This document shows positions 6,179 through 13,713 of a stretch of DNA of 27,399 bases, one piece after another. Below the pieces are notes generated by a model that was not told where the DNA came from, made no database searches, and was given only the letters and a program-made list of their open reading frames with translations. The DNA is from Hyphomicrobiaceae bacterium UBA4118. Its GTDB lineage: Bacteria; Pseudomonadota; Alphaproteobacteria; Rhizobiales; Methyloligellaceae. Position 1 is the first letter of the stretch. Each line of letters begins with the position of its first letter. The position numbers and the translations under genes are program-made. The DNA lies in contig DFXC01000159.1 in assembly GCA_002383105.1 (NCBI GenBank), forward strand, positions 4,395 through 31,793, in the 5' to 3' direction.

Positions 6179-6279
6179 GCAAGGGCCCGCGCAACGCGCG
6201 AGCCCTTGCGCTGCCTTCCCTTGGAGCGTCGAAAAATTGACGCTCCAAACTACGGAACGCCCGAGCTTCGAACGTTCCG
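6179..6279. repeat. Three consecutive inverted repeats between small-protein genes
   Basis: Hairpin A, 6179-6209: GCAAGGGC pairs with GCCCTTGC, with an inner CGCG/CGCG. Hairpin B, 6221-6248: TTGGAGCGTC pairs with GACGCTCCAA around GAAAAATT, a perfect 10-bp stem. Hairpin C, 6253-6279: CGGAACG pairs with CGTTCCG. They lie just downstream of the YHS-like gene on its transcribed side and probably end or stabilise its transcript. None has a T run, so they are not classical intrinsic terminators. Confidence 0.6.
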
Positions 6280-6292
6280 AATGCTCACCGGT

Positions 6293-6562
6293 CTAGCCCC
6301 GATGCTTCGAATAGTAGGCCTCGGCCTTGGCGAGATTGGCATCCGGGTTCTTCAAGAAGTCGGCCTTCGCCTGCTCGCTACCGAAGCAGTAGGTCTTGCC
6401 TTTGAAGCTGCTGTTGATCGAACAATCGGTCTTGATGTTCTTGTGCAGGGCCAGGCCCTCCGCGCACATGTTGTTGAACTCGCCGGTCACGGCCAACGCC
6501 GCCGTGGCGAGGCCAATGCTGAATGCGCCGGCGAGCGCGGTCATCATGATAGTCCTAGTCAT
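6293..6562 (-). CDS. Exported YHS-domain-like protein
   Basis: A protein of 89 residues. The start at 6562 has AAGGAG 7 bases upstream. After a signal peptide (MTRTIMMTALAGAFSIGLAT, cleaved near ALA) comes EFNNMCAEGLALHKNI, then FKGKTYCFGSEQAKADFLKN and YYSKHRG. This is the YHS pattern (GKTYCFGS.E..K..FL.NP), a small fold that often binds metals and occurs in copper and other metal proteins. The cysteines in NMCAEG, KTDCSI and TYCFGS are candidates for metal binding. Its leader carries mutually exclusive hairpins (6570-6623). Confidence 0.75.
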   Translation of the reverse strand: MTRTIMMTALAGAFSIGLATAALAVTGEFNNMCAEGLALHKNIKTDCSINSSFKGKTYCFGSEQAKADFLKNPDANLAKAEAYYSKHRG

Positions 6563-6569
6563 GGTAGAT

Positions 6570-6623
6570 CTCCTTGGGGGTACAGGGGGATTCGTCCCCC
6601 ACGCCCGTTACGGGCGTGGGGGG
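6570..6623 (-). promoter_or_regulatory. Leader with competing hairpins next to the YHS gene ribosome-binding site
   Basis: On the minus strand, in order: a C run (6623-6618), ACGCCCG, TAA, CGGGCGT, GGGGG (6600-6596); then ACGAAT, CCCCC (6589-6585), TGTA, CCCCC (6580-6576) and AAGGAG (6575-6570), the ribosome-binding site. The 12-bp hairpin 6622-6596 and a hairpin 6600-6585 both use the same G run, and the third C run touches the ribosome-binding site. The larger hairpin may also terminate the gene upstream (6719-7081). Confidence 0.5.
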
Positions 6624-6718
6624 CAACGCCCTCATCCGATTGGGTTCCTGAGGGTGAGACGAAAGCGCCCACGTGACCGCCTCGGGTAATTGGTCTGGTT
6701 GAGCGCCCGCGCGGCGTG

Positions 6719-7081
6719 TCAGTGATAGGGCTTGGAGACCATCCAGGTCTGCGCCGGCACCTTGGCGCAGGAATTGGCGAGCACGGCGGTAAGGTCGGAG
6801 GAATTGGGGCCTGGATTGTCGAGGCAGCGCGGATAGATGCGCATGTCCTCGTTGATGAGCGCGATGCGGTCGTTCCATTTGACCGCGTCCGCCGCGTCTG
6901 CCTTCGCCTCGAGCTGCTTGGTCAAGCTGTCGATCTTAGCCTCGAGACAGGTGAGGCGCTCCTCGACGGCGCCTGTGCCGCAATCGGCGGCGAGCGCACC
7001 AGGCGCGAACAGGACTTGCACGGCGCCAAGCGCCGCCAAGCTCAGGATCATATTCACCACGAGAGCGATGCGGGTTCGCAT
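6719..7081 (-). CDS. Small secreted coiled-coil protein, hypothetical
   Basis: A protein of 120 residues; ATG at 7081 with AAGGAG 9 bases upstream. A signal peptide (about 1-31, ending GALA) is followed by CGTGAVEERLTCLEAK and a helix with heptads (IDSLTKQLEAKADAADAV), then MRIYPRCLDNPGP and VLANSCAKVPAQTW. The four cysteines could form two disulfides. The short helix suggests an oligomeric periplasmic or surface protein. No family recognised. The next gene to the right runs the other way. Confidence 0.72.
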   Translation of the reverse strand: MRTRIALVVNMILSLAALGAVQVLFAPGALAADCGTGAVEERLTCLEAKIDSLTKQLEAKADAADAVKWNDRIALINEDMRIYPRCLDNPGPNSSDLTAVLANSCAKVPAQTWMVSKPYH

Positions 7082-7219
7082 CCGGAGGGTCTCCTTCTTG
7101 AGTAGCTGCTTCCCCGCCAGTCTATGCCAATGCTAGGGGTGGGGGGAGAAGTGAGGCGCGGCGCGCAGCGCCCCTCACGTCATCGTGAAGCGCGAAGCGA
7201 GCGGCTGAGAGACCGTTGC

Positions 7220-7927
7220 ATGACCCCCTCCCCCGACGCCCACCAAGCTCTCATGCGGAGGTTCATCCGCCGCACGATATTCTACCTTCTCTTTCTCGGC
7301 GTCGTGCTGTTCGGGTCTGCCGGCACGCTCCGCTGGCCGGGAGCCTGGATCTATCTTTGGCTCACCGCGGCCATGAGCTTCGGCGGCGGGTACTGGCTCG
7401 CCCGCCACGACCCGGGCCTGCTCGAGGAGCGCTTGGGCTCGCTCATCCAGCGCGGGCAGAAGGGATGGGACAAGCTCTTTATGGTCCCGATGCTCGCGAT
7501 CTGGTTGGGCTGGCTCGTGCTGATGGGGCTCGATGCCGGCCGCTATCATTGGTCTTCCGTACCTCTCTACGCCCAGGCGCTCGGATTCGTCCTGCTCTGC
7601 CTCGCCTCTTATCTTGTCTGGCTCACCCTCAGGGCGAACAGCTTTGCGGCGCCGGTGATCAAGATCCAGAAGGAGCGCGGGCACAAGGTGGTGTCGACCG
7701 GGCCTTACGCTTACGTGCGCCACCCGATGTATGCCGGCGTTCTCCTCTTCATCCTGGGCGCGCCGCTCCTGCTCGGCTCATGGTGGGGCCTTCTCGCCGG
7801 CGCCCTCATCATCGTCTTGATCGGCGTGAGAGCCGTGCTCGAGGAGCGGATGCTCACGGCCGAGCTCGAGGGCTACGCGGAATACGCCGAGCGCGTCCGC
7901 TACCGGCTCGTTCCGCGCGTCTGGTAG
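7220..7927 (+). CDS. Isoprenylcysteine carboxyl methyltransferase-like membrane protein
   Basis: A 235-residue protein with about five membrane segments (about 17-35, 41-60, 87-104, 116-136, 172-205). The C-terminal part carries the ICMT/PEMT signature GPYAYVRHPMYAG (161-173) and an acidic pair EER (208-210), which in this family hold the S-adenosylmethionine. Bacterial members have no known prenylated substrate; methylation of a lipid or small molecule is likely. The ATG at 7220 was chosen because the frame before it reads like intergenic DNA. No ribosome-binding site is obvious. It starts a run of plus-strand genes. Confidence 0.85.
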   Translation: MTPSPDAHQALMRRFIRRTIFYLLFLGVVLFGSAGTLRWPGAWIYLWLTAAMSFGGGYWLARHDPGLLEERLGSLIQRGQKGWDKLFMVPMLAIWLGWLVLMGLDAGRYHWSSVPLYAQALGFVLLCLASYLVWLTLRANSFAAPVIKIQKERGHKVVSTGPYAYVRHPMYAGVLLFILGAPLLLGSWWGLLAGALIIVLIGVRAVLEERMLTAELEGYAEYAERVRYRLVPRVW

Positions 7928-8137
7928 CCCCGCGGCGCTTGGCCGCTCCCGCAACCCCGGCCGCCATCCCGCGCGAGCAAGCCGCTCTTCATCTTTCGGC
8001 CTTAACTTTCGCGCAATGGCCGTGCCGCAAGAGGCGCGCGGATGGGGATGCGGCCGGGCCGAGACTTGCGGGCCACGGGCTCGCCTTGCCGCTCTCAACT
8101 TGCGATACTGGCCGGGGAAAGGTCGGGGTTTTCGGCG

Positions 8138-8428
8138 ATGTCGAGGGTCCAAGTGGCAGTGCTCGCCGCGTGCCTGTTGGGGCCGCTGCTGTCGGGCTGC
8201 AGCCACTCAGAGCCCGCACCCCGTGACTTTACCCTGGTCGACCAGCGCCCCGCCAAAGCTAAAGAGGCCGGCAATACGCTGGACGCGGCGGAGACGGCCT
8301 GCAAGGCGGAGACGGAGCACAAGGGCATCGCCTCGATCCTCGGCATCTTCAGTCGCTTCCGCAAGGGCTCGGCCGACGAGGACTATGTCGCCTGCATGAA
8401 AACCCGGGGCTACGAGGTCAAGTCATGA
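8138..8428 (+). CDS. Small lipoprotein, hypothetical
   Basis: The ATG at 8138 starts MSRVQVAVLAACLLGPLLSG followed by C, a clean lipobox (LLSGC, Cys21), so the mature protein should be lipid-anchored. The 96 residues go on with a short polar part, TLDAAETACKAETEHK, and end FRKGSADEDYVACMKTRGY. The pattern of two cysteines near ...YVACMKTRGY is common in small envelope lipoproteins. Residues before this start (to 8042) look non-coding. Function is unknown. It precedes the penicillin-binding protein gene by 170 bases. Confidence 0.75.
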   Translation: MSRVQVAVLAACLLGPLLSGCSHSEPAPRDFTLVDQRPAKAKEAGNTLDAAETACKAETEHKGIASILGIFSRFRKGSADEDYVACMKTRGYEVKS

Positions 8429-8599
8429 GCCAAGCCCGGCGCGAGCCGGGGCGCCGTTTGCGGCCAAGCGACCCTTGCACAGCCTCTATAAAACGCCTCA
8501 ATCCCAGTGTAACTTGCGCCGCTTGTAGATCCCTCCTGGCAGTCGATTGGGGTAGGCCAATCCGCCGGAGCGGTTTCGCGCGCAAAAGGTCGGGGCAAA

Positions 8600-10915
8600 G
8601 TGCGGGACATCTTTAACGGTAGAGGCCGCAGCAAGCTGATCGATTGGCTGAAGGTCGATTCTTGGATCGATTCCGGCCTTTATAACGCTTGGACGCGCTT
8701 CCGCGACTGGTGGAGCGGCTATTCCTCCTTCTTCGGGAAGTTCGAGGTCAAAGGCTTTGTCCGCGCGCTGAACGAGATCGCCTGCGAAGGGCTGACGCTC
8801 GGCGTGGGCGCCCTTCTCGTTCTCGCCGCCTTTGCGCTTCCTGCCTTCGAGATCGCGCAAGGCAAGATGAACCTCTCCGACGAGTACAGCGTCACCTTCC
8901 TCGATCGCTATGGCAACGATATCGGCAAGCGCGGCCTGCTGCGCGACGACTCGGTGCCTCTCGACGAGATCCCCGACGTCATGATCAAGGCGACCCTCGC
9001 CACCGAGGACCGGCGATTCTTCGAGCATTTCGGCGTCGACATCATGGGCACGTTCAGAGCCCTTGCCGCCAACGCCCGTCATGACACGGTGGTGCAGGGC
9101 GGTAGCTCGCTCACGCAGCAGCTGGCCAAGAACATGTTTCTGTCGCCGGAGCGCTCTCTAAGCCGAAAGATCAGAGAGGCCATCATCGCCGTCTATCTGG
9201 AGAACCATTACACCAAGGCCGAGATCCTCAAGCTCTACTTCGATCGCGCCTATCTCGGCGGCGGCTCCTACGGCGTCGAGGCGGCGGCCCAATATTATTT
9301 CGGCAAGTCGATTCGCGACGTGAACCTCGCCGAAGCGGCCATGCTGGCCGGCATGTTCAAGGCGCCCACCCGTTATGCCCCGCACGTCAACCTTGCCGCC
9401 TCGCGCGCCCGGGCCAACGAAGTGCTGAGCAATATGGTCGAGGCCGGCTTCATGAGCGAAGGCCAGGTCTACGGCGCCCGCATGAACCCCGCCAAGGTCG
9501 TCGAGCGGGGCGAATCCAACACCCCCGACTACTTCCTCGACTGGGCCTTCGAGGAGGTGCAGCGGCTGATGCGCGGCAAGGAGGACCACATTGTCGTCGC
9601 TCGCACCACCGTGGACACCGGCCTGCAGAAGATGGCCGAGCAGGCGCTGGAGGACACGATCGCGCAATCGGGCCGCGCGCGCCATTTCGAGCAGGGCGCC
9701 ATGATCGTCATGGAAAATGACGGTGCGGTACGTGCACTGGTCGGAGGCAAGGACTACGGCGAAAGCCAATTCAACCGCGCCACGCACGCTTATCGCCAGC
9801 CGGGCTCTTCCTTCAAGCCTTATGTCTATCTCACGGCCTTCGAGACCGGAAAGTACACCCCGACGACCATGGTCAATGGCGGTGGCGCCGCTTGCGGTCA
9901 TTGGGCACCCAAGAACTTTTCCGCCGGCGAGGGCAATCGCATGATGCTCAAGGACGCCCTCGCCCACTCGATCAACACGATCGCGGTGAAGGTCTCCCTT
10001 GACGTCGGGCGCGAGAAGGTTCTCGCCACCATGAACAAGCTCGGCATCACCCGTCTTAAAAAAACCTGCTCGCTGGCGCTTGGCGACCAGGGCCTGACGC
10101 CGCTCGAGCACGTCACCAACTATGCGGTGTTTGCTTCCGGCGGCCTTGAGGTTCATTCCTATGCCATCGAGGAGGTCCGCGCGCTGTCCAGCGGCGACCT
10201 CATCTACAATCACGACCGCGACGAGCCGCCACGCAAGCAACTGTTCTCGCGCAAGTCGGTCGAGATGCTGAACACCATGCTGCAAGGGGTCGTCACCGGA
10301 GGGACCGGGCGGGCGGCTCAACTCGACTTCACCTATGCCATCGGCAAGACCGGAACGAGCTCGGCGTTTCGCGATGCCTGGTTCATGGGTATCACTGGGC
10401 AATATGTCGCCGGCGTTTGGCTCGGCAATGACGATTACACTCCGATGTCGCGAGTGACGGGCGGCAGCTTCCCGGCGCAGACTTGGCACGCTTTCATGGT
10501 GGCCGCGCACGACACCGACAATATCGCGCAGATTCCCGGCATTGACGTGCATCCGGCTCAAGCTGCAGAGCAGGCGCGACTCGCCGCCGCCGCGGCACAG
10601 AACGCCACCGCCAACGCCGAGGCGGCTCCTGCGGCGGCGCCCGAGAGCGTCAAGGACATGTCGGCGGCAACCAAGCAGGTCCTTGAGAAGATCGGTTCCA
10701 TGCTCAAGGACGCCCGCACCCTGACCCCGAGCGAGGCGGCACGCCCGGACCGCGCTGAGGCGCCGGCCGCGCCGGCGCAATCCGGGTCTCCGAATCCGAG
10801 CCTCGCTTCGGCGGCGAATGCCGATGGTGCGCCGCGCCCGACCAGCGACACTCCTTCGGCATCGGCTGAACCGCAAACCGCTCTGTCCGCCGATGGTGCG
10901 CCCGCCCCCCGTTAG
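8600..10915 (+). CDS. Class A penicillin-binding protein (transglycosylase/transpeptidase)
   Basis: A bifunctional peptidoglycan synthase of 771 residues from a GTG start with a weak AAAGG upstream. A cytoplasmic N-terminus of about 60 residues is rich in Trp and basic residues, followed by one membrane anchor (about 63-83). The GT51 domain (about 100-290) has the catalytic TEDRRFFEHFG (Glu136) and QGGSSLTQQLAKNMFL. The transpeptidase domain has PGSSFKP (nucleophile Ser403, Lys406), SIN (458-460) and KTGT (583-586), so both activities should be intact. The C-terminus from about 650 is an Ala/Pro-rich low-complexity tail. The size and the RQPGSSFKP motif fit the PBP1A group of Alphaproteobacteria. 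Confidence 0.93.
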   Translation: MRDIFNGRGRSKLIDWLKVDSWIDSGLYNAWTRFRDWWSGYSSFFGKFEVKGFVRALNEIACEGLTLGVGALLVLAAFALPAFEIAQGKMNLSDEYSVTFLDRYGNDIGKRGLLRDDSVPLDEIPDVMIKATLATEDRRFFEHFGVDIMGTFRALAANARHDTVVQGGSSLTQQLAKNMFLSPERSLSRKIREAIIAVYLENHYTKAEILKLYFDRAYLGGGSYGVEAAAQYYFGKSIRDVNLAEAAMLAGMFKAPTRYAPHVNLAASRARANEVLSNMVEAGFMSEGQVYGARMNPAKVVERGESNTPDYFLDWAFEEVQRLMRGKEDHIVVARTTVDTGLQKMAEQALEDTIAQSGRARHFEQGAMIVMENDGAVRALVGGKDYGESQFNRATHAYRQPGSSFKPYVYLTAFETGKYTPTTMVNGGGAACGHWAPKNFSAGEGNRMMLKDALAHSINTIAVKVSLDVGREKVLATMNKLGITRLKKTCSLALGDQGLTPLEHVTNYAVFASGGLEVHSYAIEEVRALSSGDLIYNHDRDEPPRKQLFSRKSVEMLNTMLQGVVTGGTGRAAQLDFTYAIGKTGTSSAFRDAWFMGITGQYVAGVWLGNDDYTPMSRVTGGSFPAQTWHAFMVAAHDTDNIAQIPGIDVHPAQAAEQARLAAAAAQNATANAEAAPAAAPESVKDMSAATKQVLEKIGSMLKDARTLTPSEAARPDRAEAPAAPAQSGSPNPSLASAANADGAPRPTSDTPSASAEPQTALSADGAPAPR

Positions 10916-10993
10916 GCGCCCCGCGTTCCGGCTTCGTATCGAGAGACAATGACCGCTTGACCAGCGTCCTGCCAAACACCCCGCATGTGCTCA

Positions 10994-11026
10994 CCTCCTC
11001 GCGCGCCACGCCTTGGCGTGAGGAGG
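10994..11026 (+). promoter_or_regulatory. Hairpin that hides the ribosome-binding site of the DUF1214 gene
   Basis: CCTCCTCGCGC (10994-11004) pairs with GCGTGAGGAGG (11016-11026), with one G-U pair, around an 11-base loop. The right arm ends in AGGAGG, the only strong ribosome-binding site of the gene starting at 11038. The loop segment CACGCC could pair with GGCGTG instead, giving a second fold. Such masking can make translation temperature- or protein-dependent; this is inference from base pairing. Confidence 0.45.
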
Positions 11027-11037
11027 GCAGCCATTCA

Positions 11038-11625
11038 ATGCGCTCTATCGGTTACTTCATCGCGGCCTTTGCGGGGGCGCTCCTCCTCGGCATCGGCTCG
11101 GCCTGGTACATGATCGAGCGCGGCTCTCCGTTGACGACGAACAAGGTAGGGCCTTGGGCGAGTTGGACGAGCGAGGGCAATCCGAATGCCGACGCCTATA
11201 CCAAGGCCCATCTCGCACGGAGCGGCAGGCTTCCGCTCACCTCGACCGTTGCCCGGTATTTCGTGGCCCGCACCGACAGCGAAGGGTACCGTCTCACCTC
11301 GTCCTGCGAGTATTCGATCGAAGGCCGGGCGCTCAACGCCCGCTGGTGGTCGCTCGCGGTCTATGACGACTATGGCGGGCTGATCGACAATCCCTCCGGG
11401 CGCTATAGTTTCAACAGCGAGGAGGCGTTGCGTCACGCGGACGGCACGTTTCGCATAAACTTGGCGCCCAAGGCGCGCCCGGAGAATTGGCTCCCGAGCG
11501 GGGACGTGGACCAGTACCTCATTCTTCTCTTGCGCATCTACAGCCCGCGCGACACGGATTCCTCAGGCATCGGCCTCATTCCCGACGAGCGCCTGCCCAA
11601 GATCGAGCGGAAAGCATGCGAGTAA
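11038..11625 (+). CDS. DUF1214 membrane-anchored protein
   Basis: 195 residues from the ATG at 11038, which follows AGGAGG by 11 bases. An N-terminal membrane anchor (about 5-25) is followed by the DUF1214 pattern: AHLARSGRLPLTSTVARYF, then SEGYRLTSSCEYSIEG, ARWWSLAVYDDYGGL, SFNSEE, and a C-terminal LILLLRIYSPRD. The family has no proven activity; members often occur next to DUF1254 proteins or as fusions with them. That is so here: the next gene starts 10 bases before this stop. The domain faces the periplasm. Confidence 0.82.
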   Translation: MRSIGYFIAAFAGALLLGIGSAWYMIERGSPLTTNKVGPWASWTSEGNPNADAYTKAHLARSGRLPLTSTVARYFVARTDSEGYRLTSSCEYSIEGRALNARWWSLAVYDDYGGLIDNPSGRYSFNSEEALRHADGTFRINLAPKARPENWLPSGDVDQYLILLLRIYSPRDTDSSGIGLIPDERLPKIERKACE

Positions 11626-12179
11626 GGCTCCCCGGACTCTATATCGTGCTTTGCCTCGTGCTTGCGGGCCTGATCCACATCGTGGCCGTGCTCACCCTGC
11701 CCATGCTGGCCCCCAAGAACGCCAACGCGAGGCTCGCCGCGCTCGGGCCCGTCAATACGATGATCGAGCTGCCCGCGGCAGCGCCCGGCCGCCAGGTGAT
11801 GCCGATGATGGCGCCCGACGTTCGCTATGCCGTCTGCCGCTTCGATCTTGCCAACGGGCCAATCAGGCTCAAGGCGACCATCCCGGACGACCTTTGGCTG
11901 ATTGCCCTCTATACGCCGGAGGGCGACAATTTCTATTCGGTGGCCGGCGCCGATATGAAGCGAGCGGATATCGATCTCGTCATCGCCGCGTCCGATCAGA
12001 CCGTGGAGGAGGCGAGCGTCGACGCCCCCGAGACGTCCGACGAGGTCGTCGTCGTCAATTCGCCAGTCACCGAAGGGATCGCGTTGATCCGCGCTCCCCT
12101 GAAAGGGCCGAGCCGTGCCAACCGCGCCGAGGAGGCTCTCAAGGCCACCTCTTGCGGCCCTTACACGAAGTCTGGCTGA
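11616..12179 (+). CDS. DUF1254-like small membrane protein
   Basis: 187 residues; ATG at 11616 overlaps the DUF1214 gene by 10 bases, so translation is likely coupled. An N-terminal membrane segment (about 7-29) is followed by a periplasmic part with YAVCRFDLANGPIRLKA, DDLWLIALYTPEGDNFYSVA, and TEGIALIRAPLKG. This is the short alphaproteobacterial version that partners DUF1214 proteins, probably forming a complex in the envelope. The substrate is unknown. Its stop is 14 bases from the stop of the convergent minus-strand gene. Confidence 0.72.
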   Translation: MRVRLPGLYIVLCLVLAGLIHIVAVLTLPMLAPKNANARLAALGPVNTMIELPAAAPGRQVMPMMAPDVRYAVCRFDLANGPIRLKATIPDDLWLIALYTPEGDNFYSVAGADMKRADIDLVIAASDQTVEEASVDAPETSDEVVVVNSPVTEGIALIRAPLKGPSRANRAEEALKATSCGPYTKSG

Positions 12180-12193
12180 AGGAAGTTCGCCGG

Positions 12194-12385
12194 CTATTTC
12201 TTCCGGCTGCGTTGGGCCCGCCTCCGGCGCGACGGCGTGTCCGTCAACCGTGGCGTATCGCCCGGAGCCCGGCGATCGATCCTGACGCCAGGGAAGATGA
12301 TGATCTCGCCGAGCGACCCCTCCGCGGGCATGGTCATCCGGACTGCCGCTTCCTCGCTACGTCGGAACTCCAGGATGATCCCCAT
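12194..12385 (-). CDS. Small conserved basic protein
   Basis: 63 residues, ATG at 12385 with GGAG 7 bases upstream. The motif MGIILEFRRSEE, then GEIIIFPGVRIDRR, followed by a basic tail (SRRRRAQRSRKK), is the recurring form of a small protein seen in many Hyphomicrobiales (recalled from family resemblance). The basic tail suggests binding to nucleic acid or membrane. No function is known. A TTAA-N7-CTAA sequence lies about 80 bases upstream. Confidence 0.75.
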   Translation of the reverse strand: MGIILEFRRSEEAAVRMTMPAEGSLGEIIIFPGVRIDRRAPGDTPRLTDTPSRRRRAQRSRKK

Positions 12386-12504
12386 TCTCGCTCTCCACGG
12401 GTGGCTCGCGCGACTTCACCCCGCGCGGGCGCTCAATGCGCCTCTTATTAAGACGCCGGTAAGGTTAACGAACCCCTAACCGCGCTCCCCGTCAATCGAT
12501 CCCT

Positions 12505-12852
12505 TCAGTCCTCCACCGCTCCATCGCCAAGGAAGTGCCGCCCTGCCCTGTCCTCGACCTCGATGATCCAGAGGTCCGGGTCGAACTCTCTCTGGCGCGC
12601 GAGATAGATGTATGCCTCGGCCGGGCTCACCAGGCGAGCCCCGAAGCACCTCACCCACCGCCGGTCGGTCGCGCTCTCGGCCAGGCCCGACGGCGCCGGG
12701 CCGTACAGGGAGACCGTGCCGTCAAGGCGATCAATGCAAATGAAGATGGCACCCGCGGCCTCGTCCCCGCGGCGCGCGATCACCACGGGAACGCCCTCGG
12801 CCTGACAGTAGCGCAGATATGCCCTGACCCAGATCTCGCTCTTGACGCGCAT
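12505..12852 (-). CDS. DUF1491 family protein
   Basis: 115 residues. The sequence MRVKSEIWVRAYLRYCQAEG, then PVVIARRGDEAAGAIFICID, LDGTVSLYGPAP, RRWVRCFG and a C-terminal EFDPDLWIIEVEDRAGRHFL agrees throughout with DUF1491, a cytoplasmic alphaproteobacterial family of this length. Function is unknown. In many genomes it stands next to a peptidoglycan-binding protein gene; here that gene lies 22 bases upstream on the same strand, so the two probably form an operon. Confidence 0.88.
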   Translation of the reverse strand: MRVKSEIWVRAYLRYCQAEGVPVVIARRGDEAAGAIFICIDRLDGTVSLYGPAPSGLAESATDRRWVRCFGARLVSPAEAYIYLARQREFDPDLWIIEVEDRAGRHFLGDGAVED

Positions 12853-12874
12853 GGGATGTGGCTCGGGGCGGAGC

Positions 12875-13567
12875 TTAGTGCGACGCTGCCGTCTTGGTCA
12901 GGTCGCGACCGGTGACGCGCTTGAGCTCACGCAGAAGCTCGGGGCTGAGGCGCCCGGTCACGGCGATCTTGCGGTCGCGCTGAAAAGCGCTGATGGCGCG
13001 GGTCGTAGACCCTCCCAGCGCGCCATCGATGGGTCCCGGCGCATAGCCGAGATCGGCGAGGATTTGCTGCACGGCCTTCACGGTCGCATCCTTGGTTTTT
13101 GCGCCGTCGTCAAAAGCAGCGGCGACCGAGCCGGTCGCGCCGCTTGGCTGCACCGTGTCGCCAAGGAGAATGTGACGCAACAGCTCGTCGGAGGCCGTGC
13201 CGGTGACGGCAAGGCCGTGGCCCTTCTCATAGGCCGAAATTGCTGCCCGCGTCTTGTCGCTCGGCTTGCCGTCGGCAGCCCCGACATCGAAGCCTCGCGC
13301 CGCAAGCTCGCGCTGCACGGCTTTGAGCATTGCTTCCGGCCCCCCCTCCTCGACCTGTATCGGCGGAAGATCGGTGCTGACCGGCGGCGGGAGCTTCACG
13401 ACCTCTGCGGGCGGAGCGATAGCAGGCGTGCTTGGCCCTTGCGGCAGAGAAGCCGCGGCGAGGGTCGCGCTGCCATGCAGATCCTGCAAGTAGAGCGCGT
13501 TGTAAATAATGCTTCCGGTCAGGCCGACAAAGGCCAGAAATACGAGCCGCGGCACTACCACACCCAT
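12875..13567 (-). CDS. Membrane-anchored protein with two peptidoglycan-binding domains
   Basis: 230 residues: one N-terminal membrane segment (about 5-25), a Pro-rich linker (about 40-75), then two PG_binding_1 modules at about 78-133 and 160-216. Each shows the characteristic three-helix pattern (VQRELAARGFDVGAADGKPS; VQQILADLGYAPGPIDGALG followed by TRAISAFQRDRKIAVTG). There is no catalytic domain. It probably tethers the inner membrane to the wall or targets a partner. It precedes DUF1491 in the same operon. ATG at 13567 is the only good start before the membrane segment. Confidence 0.87.
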   Translation of the reverse strand: MGVVVPRLVFLAFVGLTGSIIYNALYLQDLHGSATLAAASLPQGPSTPAIAPPAEVVKLPPPVSTDLPPIQVEEGGPEAMLKAVQRELAARGFDVGAADGKPSDKTRAAISAYEKGHGLAVTGTASDELLRHILLGDTVQPSGATGSVAAAFDDGAKTKDATVKAVQQILADLGYAPGPIDGALGGSTTRAISAFQRDRKIAVTGRLSPELLRELKRVTGRDLTKTAASH

Positions 13568-13713
13568 CGCTCACGGTGAACTCAAAGGATCCAAGGGCCG
13601 AGAGGCGTCGTTGCCCCTCCGATGGCCATCTTGGCGTCCGAAACTAAAGAGAAGCTAAACAGGCCGGACGATGGCAAAACCACAGCCTGGGCGGCCCTCC
13701 CCCACCCGATCGC

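Noticed and set aside
6253..6279. A LexA box (GAAC-N7-GAAC) or an EcfG-type promoter (GGAAC...CGTT)
   Set aside because: The GAAC spacing is 11 instead of 7 and the GGAAC to CGTT distance is 14 instead of 16-17; it is better explained as a hairpin.
9158..10975. A 605-residue open frame on the minus strand
   Set aside because: It lies entirely opposite the penicillin-binding protein gene, which has all catalytic motifs; the antisense frame has no recognisable domain and is a result of high GC content.
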